This document shows positions 1 through 5,812 of a stretch of 7,067 bases of DNA, piece by piece; position 1 is the first letter of the stretch, and each line of letters starts with the position of its first letter. Source of the stretch: an uncultured Micrococcales bacterium (GTDB lineage Bacteria > Actinomycetota > Actinomycetes > Actinomycetales > Microbacteriaceae); NCBI GenBank assembly GCA_903820955.1, contig CAIJJH010000012.1, positions 1-7,067 of the forward strand, given 5' to 3'. The translations under genes were made by a program, and so were the position numbers. The notes beneath the pieces were generated by a model. It saw only the letters and a program-made list of their open reading frames with translations, was not told the DNA's origin and ran no database searches.

Positions 1-45
1 AAGTTCAAGCTGACCTTCTACTCTTCACCAGCAGACAAGCACTAA
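1..45 (+). CDS. C-terminal end of upstream gene, probably FHA-domain protein (GarA/OdhI-like), partial
   Basis: Frame 1 from the window start reads 14 sense codons (KFKLTFYSSPADKH) and then TAA at 43-45. A short hydrophobic strand after a basic residue (KFKLTFYS) resembles the last beta-strand of FHA domains. Established context supports this: in Mycobacterium and Corynebacterium the FHA protein GarA/OdhI, a phospho-switch regulator of 2-oxoglutarate dehydrogenase, lies directly upstream of the FtsR-type MerR gene, as here. The stop is only 2 nt before the next ATG, implying cotranscription and translational coupling. With 14 residues visible the family call is mainly contextual. Confidence 0.5.
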   Translation, partial: KFKLTFYSSPADKH

Positions 46-47
46 GC

Positions 48-740
48 ATGACCGAAGCGACCACAACCCCGATTTCAGCTGCGAGGGCAGGGCGACTCTA
101 CTCGATTGGTCAGGTGCACATCGCGCTGAAGGACGAGTTCAACGACCTAACCCTCTCGAAGTTGCGTTTTCTTGAAGAGCAGGGTTTGGTCACGCCGGTT
201 AGAACGGCTTCTGGTTATCGAAAATTTGCCGACAGCGACATTGATCGCCTCCGCATCATCCTCGAGCTTCAACGTGACAAGTACCTTCCGCTAAAGGTCA
301 TCGGCGAATACTTAGAAGATCTCGACAACGGTCGCAACCCCAAGGTTCCAGCCGGCTCGACCCCAGCCAAGCCCGATCCTCGAAAGCGCTTCACCTTGGT
401 CGAGATCGTCGCTCAGGTTGGAATCTCGGTCGAGTCAATCGCCGAGGCTCAAGAGGTCGGCATCATGGGCGCAGAGCCATTCACGGTCACCGACATGGTG
501 GTCGCTGGTTCGCTCGCAGAGCTCAAGCGCTACGGCATCAGCGCTCGCCATCTCAAGGGAACCAAGGCAGCGATCGATCGCGATCTCGGCATCATCGAGG
601 GAATCATTGCCAGCGTCCTGAAAAAGAATGAACCCTCGAGCCGTTCGATAGCCGCCGACCACGCTGCAAACATGGCAAACCAGTTTTCGACGATTCGTGA
701 GTCGATCATTGCCTCCGTGCTCGGCAAAATCGATTCCTAA
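48..740 (+). CDS. ftsR: MerR-family transcriptional regulator, FtsR-like
   Basis: Predicted 230-residue cytoplasmic DNA-binding regulator. An N-terminal MerR winged helix-turn-helix spans about residues 17-90, with LTLSKLRFLEEQGLV at 34-48 (recognition helix region) and the wing TASGYRKF at 53-60, where classical MerR proteins have a similar R-Y pair. A Pro/Lys-rich linker (about 95-113) leads to a second helical domain (about 114-190) starting RFTLVEIVAQVGIS, as in the Rv1828/FtsR group, which has an extra helix-turn-helix-like C-terminal domain instead of a metal-binding cysteine site; no cysteines occur. In Corynebacterium glutamicum FtsR activates ftsZ expression (family knowledge); the same target here is an inference. 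The ATG at 48 lies 2 nt after the upstream TAA and has no clear Shine-Dalgarno sequence, which suggests coupling to the FHA-like gene. Family call is firm; the ortholog name is fairly secure from motif and synteny. Confidence 0.85.
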   Translation: MTEATTTPISAARAGRLYSIGQVHIALKDEFNDLTLSKLRFLEEQGLVTPVRTASGYRKFADSDIDRLRIILELQRDKYLPLKVIGEYLEDLDNGRNPKVPAGSTPAKPDPRKRFTLVEIVAQVGISVESIAEAQEVGIMGAEPFTVTDMVVAGSLAELKRYGISARHLKGTKAAIDRDLGIIEGIIASVLKKNEPSSRSIAADHAANMANQFSTIRESIIASVLGKIDS

Positions 741-741
741 G

Positions 742-770
742 TCGAAAACCGACACGCCGAAGACTTTAAT
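742..770 (+). promoter_or_regulatory. Candidate promoter for the second MerR gene
   Basis: In the 95-nt gap after ftsR, TCGAAA (742-747, 4 of 6 matches to TTGACA) is followed after exactly 17 nt by TTTAAT (765-770, 5 of 6 matches to TATAAT). The TTTAATTAA patch is notably AT-rich for this sequence. Transcription would start near 777, giving a leader of about 60 nt before the ATG at 836. This is pattern matching only; readthrough from ftsR could serve instead. Confidence 0.35.
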
Positions 771-823
771 TAACGGGGCAGACTTGGCATCAGGGTCAAG
801 AATTAAACCTGTACTTGAACGTT

Positions 824-829
824 AGGGAG
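824..829 (+). promoter_or_regulatory. Ribosome-binding site that decides the start of the second MerR gene
   Basis: AGGGAG lies 6 nt before the ATG at 836. The longer in-frame TTG start at 815 would place this site inside the coding region and has no comparable sequence ahead of it, so ATG 836 is preferred. Confidence 0.65.
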
Positions 830-835
830 TGGCTC

Positions 836-1384
836 ATGGTTGAAAACATCAACCCAGACGACTCGTTCGACTATGCCCAGGACATGCTTTTCACCGATGG
901 CCTCGTAACCATCGATCCCAAACTCGGTTATCGCGGTATTCCGGCCGCGTCGGCAGCTGGTATTTCTTATCGTCAACTCGACTATTGGGACAGAACCCGT
1001 TTGGTTCAGCCAAGCGTTCGCGGTGCCGCCGGTTCTGGCTCGCAACGCCTATACGCTTTTCGCGACATCCTGGTTCTGAAGCTCGTCAAGCGACTGCTAG
1101 ACACCGGGGTTTCGCTTCAGCAGATCCGCCTTGCCGTTGAGCAATTGCGCGCTGCTGGAATCAACGACCTGGCCAAAATCACTCTGATGTCTGACGGAGC
1201 GAGTGTTTATCTTTGCACCACCGAGGACGAGGTAATCGACCTGGTTGGCCGCGGCCAAGGCGTCTTTGGAATCGCGGTTGGCATGGTGCTTCGCGAAGTT
1301 GAGGCGACATTGGTCAACATGATTCCGAGCAGCCTCGACGATGTCGACGAACTTTCTGCTCGACGCAGCCGCAAAGCCGTCTAG
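836..1384 (+). CDS. MerR-family transcriptional regulator, Rv1830-like
   Basis: Predicted cytoplasmic regulator of 182 residues from ATG 836 (189 if the TTG at 815 were used). After an acidic N-terminal stretch, the MerR helix-turn-helix covers about residues 31-105: GYRGIPAASAAGISYRQLDYW (30-50, recognition helix; split here as GYRGIPAASAAG and ISYRQLDYW), then TRLVQPSV and a glycine/serine-rich wing AAGSGSQRLYAFRDIL (64-79). The helix LVKRLLDTGVSLQQIRLAV (83-101) would be the dimerisation region. The C-terminal half contains LMSDGASVYLC and GRGQGVFGIAVG, which match my memory of the actinobacterial Rv1830 group. Its target genes are not known from the sequence. In Mycobacterium and Corynebacterium a DUF151 bifunctional nuclease gene lies between the two MerR genes; it is absent here. 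The TAG stop at 1382-1384 overlaps the stop of the convergent parA. Confidence 0.82.
   Translation: MVENINPDDSFDYAQDMLFTDGLVTIDPKLGYRGIPAASAAGISYRQLDYWDRTRLVQPSVRGAAGSGSQRLYAFRDILVLKLVKRLLDTGVSLQQIRLAVEQLRAAGINDLAKITLMSDGASVYLCTTEDEVIDLVGRGQGVFGIAVGMVLREVEATLVNMIPSSLDDVDELSARRSRKAV
1381..1384. other. Shared palindromic CTAG: overlapping convergent stop codons
   Basis: The MerR gene ends with TAG at 1382-1384 on the plus strand. The parA gene ends with TAG on the minus strand, which is CTA at 1381-1383 read on the plus strand. The two genes therefore share a 4-base palindrome with no spacer, so any transcription terminator must lie inside the opposite coding region. Confidence 0.95.
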
Positions 1385-2295
1385 CTTTCTAAGCCTTCTT
1401 CGGCCTCGGGCTGATTTTCAAATTCCAAAACCTGATCTAGAGTCTGGCCTCGCATAATTCTGCTCACCCGCTGAGTTTTTCGTTCGGCTCGAGTCGGTCG
1501 ACGCTGCGACTGGTTGGCAAAAGAGGCCAAGGCAAAGTCCAGCACCTCTTCGAACTGGCCGGCAATCTCCTGCGAGTTAGCGCCCGGCCAAGAGTGAATT
1601 GCTCGGCCCGAACCGGTGGCCTGCTGAATCGACGAGCGTTCTTCAATTTGGGTTGGAACGACCAGCGAGCCATAGCGTTCGCGAAGCTCGTTCACTCGGA
1701 ACTCGTTTTCTGGAGCGGCTGGCTTCAGACGGTTAATCAGGATGCCGAGCACGCCAAGCCGTGGAGTGAGCACCTTTCGCAGTTCTTCGATGGCGTGAAT
1801 GGTGCGATCGGTGGCCACCACCGAGAACAATGAGGGCTCCGAAACAATGAGCACGCGATCGCTGGCAACCCAAGCTGTGCGGGTGAGCCCGTTGATTGAA
1901 GGGGGAGTGTCAATGATGACGATGTCGTACTCGCGCTCAACCTTGGTTAGCGCGGTTTCGAGGCGCCAAACCTCGCTGACGGTCGGGTATGGGTTGTCGT
2001 GGCTCTGCGAGCGAGGTGAGCCAACCATCACGTCGATGGTTCCAGGCTGATTTTTACCCCAACTAGAGGCTACGATTGCTCTATGCACAATGTTGTGTCG
2101 GGGAGACTGCAATACATCAGCTGATGTTTCGCTGAATTCCCCAATGGCACCCAAGCCGGTAGTGGCGTCACACTGTGTATCTAGGTCAATCACGAGAGTG
2201 CGAAGACCGCGTGAAAACGCAGCAGAAGCCAAACCTAGGGCCACCGTGGTCTTGCCTACGCCCCCCTTTAGGGAGCTGACGCTTAGAACATGCAC
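1381..2295 (-). CDS. parA: ParA-family ATPase (orphan, no adjacent parB)
   Basis: A 304-residue ParA/Soj-type deviant-Walker ATPase. Such proteins dimerise on ATP, bind DNA nonspecifically and position chromosomes, plasmids or protein complexes. Visible motifs are the deviant Walker A KGGVGKTT (residues 10-17, signature lysine K10, catalytic K15), the A' motif LVIDLDTQCD (34-43, D37/D39) and Walker B IVIIDTPPS (125-133, D129). There is no N-terminal helix-turn-helix, so it is the short chromosomal or orphan type. The C-terminal tail (about 262-285) is strongly basic, with RRPTRAERKTQRVSRIMRG, and then turns acidic; a role in DNA binding is inferred. The start is GTG at 2295: an in-frame TAG lies four codons upstream and no ATG is available. 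AAAAGG sits 12 nt ahead, a rather long spacing. It is divergent from pyc and convergent with the MerR gene. No parB or parS partner is visible, so its cargo is unknown. Confidence 0.9.
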   Translation of the reverse strand: MHVLSVSSLKGGVGKTTVALGLASAAFSRGLRTLVIDLDTQCDATTGLGAIGEFSETSADVLQSPRHNIVHRAIVASSWGKNQPGTIDVMVGSPRSQSHDNPYPTVSEVWRLETALTKVEREYDIVIIDTPPSINGLTRTAWVASDRVLIVSEPSLFSVVATDRTIHAIEELRKVLTPRLGVLGILINRLKPAAPENEFRVNELRERYGSLVVPTQIEERSSIQQATGSGRAIHSWPGANSQEIAGQFEEVLDFALASFANQSQRRPTRAERKTQRVSRIMRGQTLDQVLEFENQPEAEEGLES

Positions 2296-2363
2296 GCTAA
2301 TAGGCTACCTTTTCTTGGTACACCGCCAAAACGCAATGTTCGCTCAATGACACTTAGGACGAA
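2296..2363. promoter_or_regulatory. Divergent intergenic region between parA and pyc
   Basis: These 68 nt separate two head-to-head genes and should hold the start signals for both unless promoters reach into the coding regions. For pyc, AGGA at 2356-2359 lies 4 nt before the ATG. For parA, AAAAGG (minus strand, 2313-2308) is the only purine-rich site. TTGGTA at 2315-2320 and, on the minus strand, TTGAGC at 2347-2342 resemble -35 boxes, but neither has a good -10 box at normal spacing, so I do not place promoters precisely. Confidence 0.5.
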
Positions 2364-4799
2364 ATGTTCAAGAAGATCCTGGTAGCCAACCGTGGCGAGA
2401 TCGCCATTCGCGCATTTCGCGCGGCATATGAGCTTCGCGTGGCAACCGTCGCGGTGTTCGCTTACGAGGATCGCAACTCTTCACACCGCCTCAAGGCAGA
2501 CGAGGCTTATCAGATCGGCGCCGAGGGCCACCCTGTCCGCGCATACCTTGACGTTGATGAGATTATCCGAGTAGCCAAAGAATCTGGTGCAGACGCAATT
2601 TATCCCGGCTACGGTTTTCTTTCGGAAAACCCAGAATTGGCCAAAGCCGCCGCCGAAAACGGCATCACCTTCATCGGCCCTGGCGCTGACGTCCTCGAAT
2701 TAGCCGGCAACAAGGTAAACGCCAAGGAGGCCGCGATTCGCGCCGGTGTTCCAGTGCTGAAAAACTCGATTCAATCGGCAAACCTCGAAGAACTCGTCGG
2801 TGAAGCCGCCGCAATCGGGTTTCCACTATTCGTCAAAGCCGTAGCCGGTGGCGGTGGCCGCGGCATGCGCCGTGTCGAGACCGAGGGCGAACTAGTAGCA
2901 GCGCTCGCCGAAGCCTCACGCGAGGCCGAGAGCGCTTTTGGCGACGCCAGAGTATTCCTAGAGCAAGCGGTTCTTAGACCCCGCCACATCGAGGTTCAGA
3001 TTCTCGCCGATGGCAAAGGCGGGGTAGTCCACCTGTTTGAGCGAGACTGCTCGATTCAGCGCCGCAACCAAAAGGTTATTGAGATTGCTCCGGCTCCACT
3101 GATCAGCGAAGAGCTGCGCCAGGCGCTCTACAAGGACGCGGTCGCCTTCGCAACCGAGGTCGGTTACGCAAACGCCGGAACCGTCGAATTCCTGATCGAC
3201 ACTGTCGGCCCGAACGCCGGAACCCGCGTCTTCATTGAAATGAACCCCAGAATTCAGGTGGAGCACACCGTCACCGAAGAAATCACCGACATCGACCTGG
3301 TGCAGAGCCAGATGCGCATCGCAGCGGGGGAGACCCTGGTCGACCTAGGTTTGACCCAAGACAAGATCAAGATGCACGGATTTGCGATCCAGTGCCGAAT
3401 CACCACCGAAGACCCGAACCAGGGCTTCAGGCCAGACACCGGCAAGATCACGACCTACCGCTCGCCGGGCGGCGCCGGAATTCGTCTCGACGGCGGAACA
3501 ATCTCGGCAGGCTCAGAGGTGAGCCCGCACTTCGACTCGCTACTGGTGAAACTGATTGCTAAGGGACGAGACTTCTCGGGAGCCGTCGTTCGCGCTCGCC
3601 GTGGACTCGCCGAGTTCAGAATTCGAGGCGTCTCAACCAACATCGCCTTCCTTCAGGCAGTTTTGGCCGACCCGATCTTTGGTTCTGGCGATCTGTCAAC
3701 CTCGTTCATCGACGAACACCCTGAGCTTTTCACCGCGAGGGGTTCGCAGGACCGCGGCACCAAGATTCTGCAGTTCCTAGCCGAGGTCACGGTGAACCAG
3801 CCGTACGGCCCGAGAAACGATCGGCTCACTCCTGCCGCTAAGCTCCCGTCAATCGACCTGACCAAGCCAGCACCTGCCGGTTCGCGTCAGCGGCTTCTAG
3901 AGCTTGGTCCGGTGGAATTCGCAAAGTCGCTTAGGGCGCAAACGCCGGTTGCGATCACCGACACCACGTTCCGTGACGCACACCAGTCACTTTTGGCCAC
4001 TCGCGTCCGAAGCCGTGATTTGGTGACCGCAGCTCCCTATGTCGCGAGAATCACCCCCGAGTTGCTCTCGGTCGAGGCCTGGGGCGGAGCCACCTACGAC
4101 GTGGCCTTGCGCTTCTTGGGCGAAGACCCTTGGGAACGCCTGGTTGCTCTTCGTGCAGCGCTTCCGAACCTCTGCATTCAGATGCTGCTGCGCGGCCGAA
4201 ACACCGTGGGTTACACGCCATACCCAACCGAAGTCACCGAGGCCTTCGTCGCCGAGGCTGCGGCTACCGGCGTGGACATTTTCAGAATCTTCGACGCACT
4301 AAACGACGTCGACCAGATGAGACCGGCAATCGAGGCCGTCTTGAAAACCGGCACCGCGGTTGCCGAGGTCGCGCTCTGCTACACGGCAGACCTTTTGAAC
4401 CCAAATGAGAAGCTCTACACGCTCGATTACTACCTCGGTCTTGCACAGCAGATCGTCGATGCCGGAGCGCACGTCATAGCAATCAAAGACATGGCCGGTC
4501 TTCTGCGCCCGGCAGCTGCCACCAAGCTGGTAGGCGCGCTGCGAGAGCGATTCGACCTTCCCGTTCACCTGCACACCCACGACACCGCGGGTGGTCAACT
4601 AGCGACTCTCATGGCTGCGATTGACGCCGGTGTAGACGCCGTGGACGTAGCCTCGGCACCGATGGCCGGAACCACCTCACAGCCGTCGGCCTCTGCGCTG
4701 ATTGCCGCTCTCGAGCACACCGAACGAGACTCCGGAATCACTCTCGACGCGGTTACCGCCATGGAGCCGTTTTGGGAGTCCGTGCGACTGGTTTACTAG
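2364..4799 (+). CDS. pyc: Pyruvate carboxylase N-terminal fragment (biotin carboxylase plus carboxyltransferase barrel)
   Basis: This is the 811-residue product expected if translation ends at the internal TAG. The biotin carboxylase part begins FKKILVANRGEIAIR and carries the ATP-grasp glycine loop AVAGGGGRGMR (159-169, with K158 just before), ERDCSIQRRNQK, and the catalytic EMNPRIQVEH (E292, N294, R296 by analogy with E. coli AccC). The carboxyltransferase barrel has DTTFRDAHQS (metal ligand D538), the lysine expected to be carbamylated in AIKDMAGLL (K708), and HLHTHDT (metal ligands H737 and H739). The fragment ends just after the barrel (PF00682-type), before the second carboxyltransferase domain and the biotinyl domain. 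It should not carboxylate pyruvate alone. The ATG at 2364 has AGGA 4 nt upstream, and FKKILVANRGEIA is the canonical beginning of the family. Confidence 0.7.
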   Translation: MFKKILVANRGEIAIRAFRAAYELRVATVAVFAYEDRNSSHRLKADEAYQIGAEGHPVRAYLDVDEIIRVAKESGADAIYPGYGFLSENPELAKAAAENGITFIGPGADVLELAGNKVNAKEAAIRAGVPVLKNSIQSANLEELVGEAAAIGFPLFVKAVAGGGGRGMRRVETEGELVAALAEASREAESAFGDARVFLEQAVLRPRHIEVQILADGKGGVVHLFERDCSIQRRNQKVIEIAPAPLISEELRQALYKDAVAFATEVGYANAGTVEFLIDTVGPNAGTRVFIEMNPRIQVEHTVTEEITDIDLVQSQMRIAAGETLVDLGLTQDKIKMHGFAIQCRITTEDPNQGFRPDTGKITTYRSPGGAGIRLDGGTISAGSEVSPHFDSLLVKLIAKGRDFSGAVVRARRGLAEFRIRGVSTNIAFLQAVLADPIFGSGDLSTSFIDEHPELFTARGSQDRGTKILQFLAEVTVNQPYGPRNDRLTPAAKLPSIDLTKPAPAGSRQRLLELGPVEFAKSLRAQTPVAITDTTFRDAHQSLLATRVRSRDLVTAAPYVARITPELLSVEAWGGATYDVALRFLGEDPWERLVALRAALPNLCIQMLLRGRNTVGYTPYPTEVTEAFVAEAAATGVDIFRIFDALNDVDQMRPAIEAVLKTGTAVAEVALCYTADLLNPNEKLYTLDYYLGLAQQIVDAGAHVIAIKDMAGLLRPAAATKLVGALRERFDLPVHLHTHDTAGGQLATLMAAIDAGVDAVDVASAPMAGTTSQPSASALIAALEHTERDSGITLDAVTAMEPFWESVRLVY
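4797..4799 (+). other. In-frame amber codon inside pyc
   Basis: The codons are GTT TAC TAG CCC TTC. Homologues, as I recall them, have a small or hydrophobic residue here (Leu in C. glutamicum, Ala or Ser in others). TCG (Ser) or TTG (Leu) to TAG needs one base change. The TAG is followed by C, which can favour readthrough in some systems, but no convincing stimulatory structure follows it. Confidence 0.95.
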
Positions 4800-4931
4800 C
4801 CCTTCGAATCTGGACTGCCGGGCCCAACGGGTCGCGTTTACAAACACGAGATCCCAGGCGGTCAGCTTTCGAACCTTCGTCAGCAGGCAATCTCGCTTGG
4901 CCTCGGCAATCAGTTCGAAAAGGTCGAAGAC

Positions 4932-5768
4932 ATGTACGCGGCGGCAAACGAGATTCTCGGTCGCCCAACCAAGGTGACTCCATCTTCCAAGGTGGTTGGC
5001 GATCTCGCACTTCACCTGGTCGCGGTCAACGCCGACCCAAAGGACTTCGCCGAAAACCCGCAAAACTACGACGTTCCCGACTCGGTGGTCGGCTTCATGG
5101 CCGGCGAGCTCGGTGACCTACCCGGTGGCTGGCCAGAGCCTTTCCGCACCAAGGTGTTGCAAGGCAAGAATCTGAAGTTCGGTGTGACCGAGGTGAGCCC
5201 GACCGATCTTGATGCCCTTCGCGGCAGCTCCGAAATCAGACGTGAAACTCTAAACCGACTGCTATTCGCCGGGCCTACCGCCGATTTCCGTCGATTCCGC
5301 GACACCTACGGCAACCTAGACCAGGTCGACACCGTGGACTACCTGTACGGACTGGAGCCGGGACGCGAGCACGTGGTCGAGATGGCCAAGGGCATTCGCC
5401 TCTACTTCGAGCTCGAGGCGATCGGAACTCCGGACGCCAAGGGTTTCAGAACCGTGATGGCCACCATGAATGGTCAGCTGCGCCCAATCAACATCCGCGA
5501 CAACAAGATCCAGGTTTCGGTTGCTTCGGCAGAAAAGGCCGACCCGAGCAAACTCGGACACGTTGCCGCACCGTTCTCGGGCACGGTCACCGTTCAGACC
5601 GTCGAAGGCGCTCACGTCGAGGTAGGGCAGGCGGTAGCCAGCATTGAAGCCATGAAGATGGAGGCGACCATCACCTCTAGCGTGGCGGGCATCGTCAGGC
5701 GAATCGCGATGCCAAGAACACAAGCTGTCGAAGCCGGAGACCTGATTCTCGTAGTTGAAAGCGAATAA
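4932..5768 (+). CDS. Pyruvate carboxylase C-terminal fragment (carboxyltransferase tail plus biotinyl domain)
   Basis: This 278-residue open frame starts at the first ATG after the internal TAG and is in the same frame as the upstream part (codon 857 of pyc). It holds most of the conserved C-terminal carboxyltransferase domain (PYC/OADA type) and the complete biotinyl/lipoyl domain: HVAAPFSGTVTV, then IEAMKMEATI with the biotinylated lysine, then a final GDLILVVESE. The coding sequence between the TAG and this ATG (44 codons) is clearly pyc but has no ATG, GTG or TTG in frame. AAAGG at 4919-4923 lies 8 nt before the ATG, so internal initiation is conceivable but may be chance. A product from here would lack the domain's start and is unlikely to restore activity. 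Confidence 0.5.
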   Translation: MYAAANEILGRPTKVTPSSKVVGDLALHLVAVNADPKDFAENPQNYDVPDSVVGFMAGELGDLPGGWPEPFRTKVLQGKNLKFGVTEVSPTDLDALRGSSEIRRETLNRLLFAGPTADFRRFRDTYGNLDQVDTVDYLYGLEPGREHVVEMAKGIRLYFELEAIGTPDAKGFRTVMATMNGQLRPINIRDNKIQVSVASAEKADPSKLGHVAAPFSGTVTVQTVEGAHVEVGQAVASIEAMKMEATITSSVAGIVRRIAMPRTQAVEAGDLILVVESE

Positions 5769-5781
5769 ACCCGCGAGCGTT

Positions 5782-5787
5782 TAGACT
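5782..5787 (+). promoter_or_regulatory. Candidate -10 box for the MinD-like ATPase gene
   Basis: TAGACT fits the TANNNT pattern common in actinobacterial promoters and lies about 30 nt before the GTG start in the 44-nt gap after pyc. TTGAAA at 5755-5760 resembles a -35 box, but the 21-nt spacing is too long, so this is a weak -10-only call. It would let the gene be expressed independently of pyc. Confidence 0.35.
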
Positions 5788-5800
5788 TGGGTTCGTTCAT

Positions 5801-5806
5801 AAGGAG
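5801..5806 (+). promoter_or_regulatory. Strong ribosome-binding site fixing the GTG start
   Basis: AAGGAG is an ideal Shine-Dalgarno match 6 nt before GTG 5813. It is the best such site in the window and supports GTG, rather than a later ATG, as the start. Confidence 0.8.
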
Positions 5807-5812
5807 TTTTAC

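Larger units (their letters stand above)
2364..5768 (+). pseudogene. pyc: Pyruvate carboxylase gene interrupted by an in-frame TAG at codon 812
   Basis: Pyruvate carboxylase makes oxaloacetate from pyruvate, bicarbonate and ATP, refilling the TCA cycle in the cytoplasm. The frame from ATG 2364 to TAA 5766-5768 holds 1135 codons including the final stop, the usual length for single-chain enzymes (roughly 1130-1180). Domain order is complete: biotin carboxylase (about 1-450), linker and tetramerisation segment (about 460-520), carboxyltransferase barrel (about 530-800), carboxyltransferase C-terminal domain (about 813-1010) and biotinyl domain (about 1065-1134, EAMKMEA with biotin-accepting K1098). 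The frame is broken once, by TAG at 4797-4799; the protein context is SVRLVY-stop-PFESGLPGPTGRV, where homologues continue without a gap. No other stop or frameshift is visible and all catalytic motifs are kept. This fits a very recent nonsense mutation or a sequence error. If real and not suppressed, the enzyme is inactive, because the biotin carrier is lost. Confidence 0.88.

Noticed and set aside
741..753. Hairpin just after ftsR as a terminator
   Set aside because: GTCG/CGAC forms only a 4-bp stem and has no T tract.
815..835. TTG 815 as the start of the second MerR gene
   Set aside because: The clear AGGGAG at 824-829 is correctly spaced only for ATG 836, and the extra residues do not match the family.
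1392..1420. Terminator for the second MerR gene inside the parA end
   Set aside because: AGCC (1392-1395) can pair with GGCT (1409-1412) before a short T run, but the 4-bp stem with a 13-nt loop is not convincing.
4797..4799. Genome-wide reassignment of UAG as a sense codon
   Set aside because: The second MerR gene, parA and the MinD-like ATPase gene all end in TAG at family-appropriate lengths, so UAG acts as a normal stop in this genome.
4800..4845. RNA structure promoting readthrough after the TAG
   Set aside because: Only a 3-bp CCC-AAC-GGG hairpin and a GGGCCC palindrome are visible; these are too weak to claim a recoding signal.
4797..4850. Frameshift rather than point stop in pyc
   Set aside because: The family-matching protein continues in the same frame immediately after the TAG (PFESGLPGPTGRV), so no base gain or loss is needed.
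2771..5723. Minus-strand open frames over pyc (for example 2958-3266 and 5316-5723)
   Set aside because: They are opposite-strand shadows of a GC-rich conserved gene, with no family features and no start signals.
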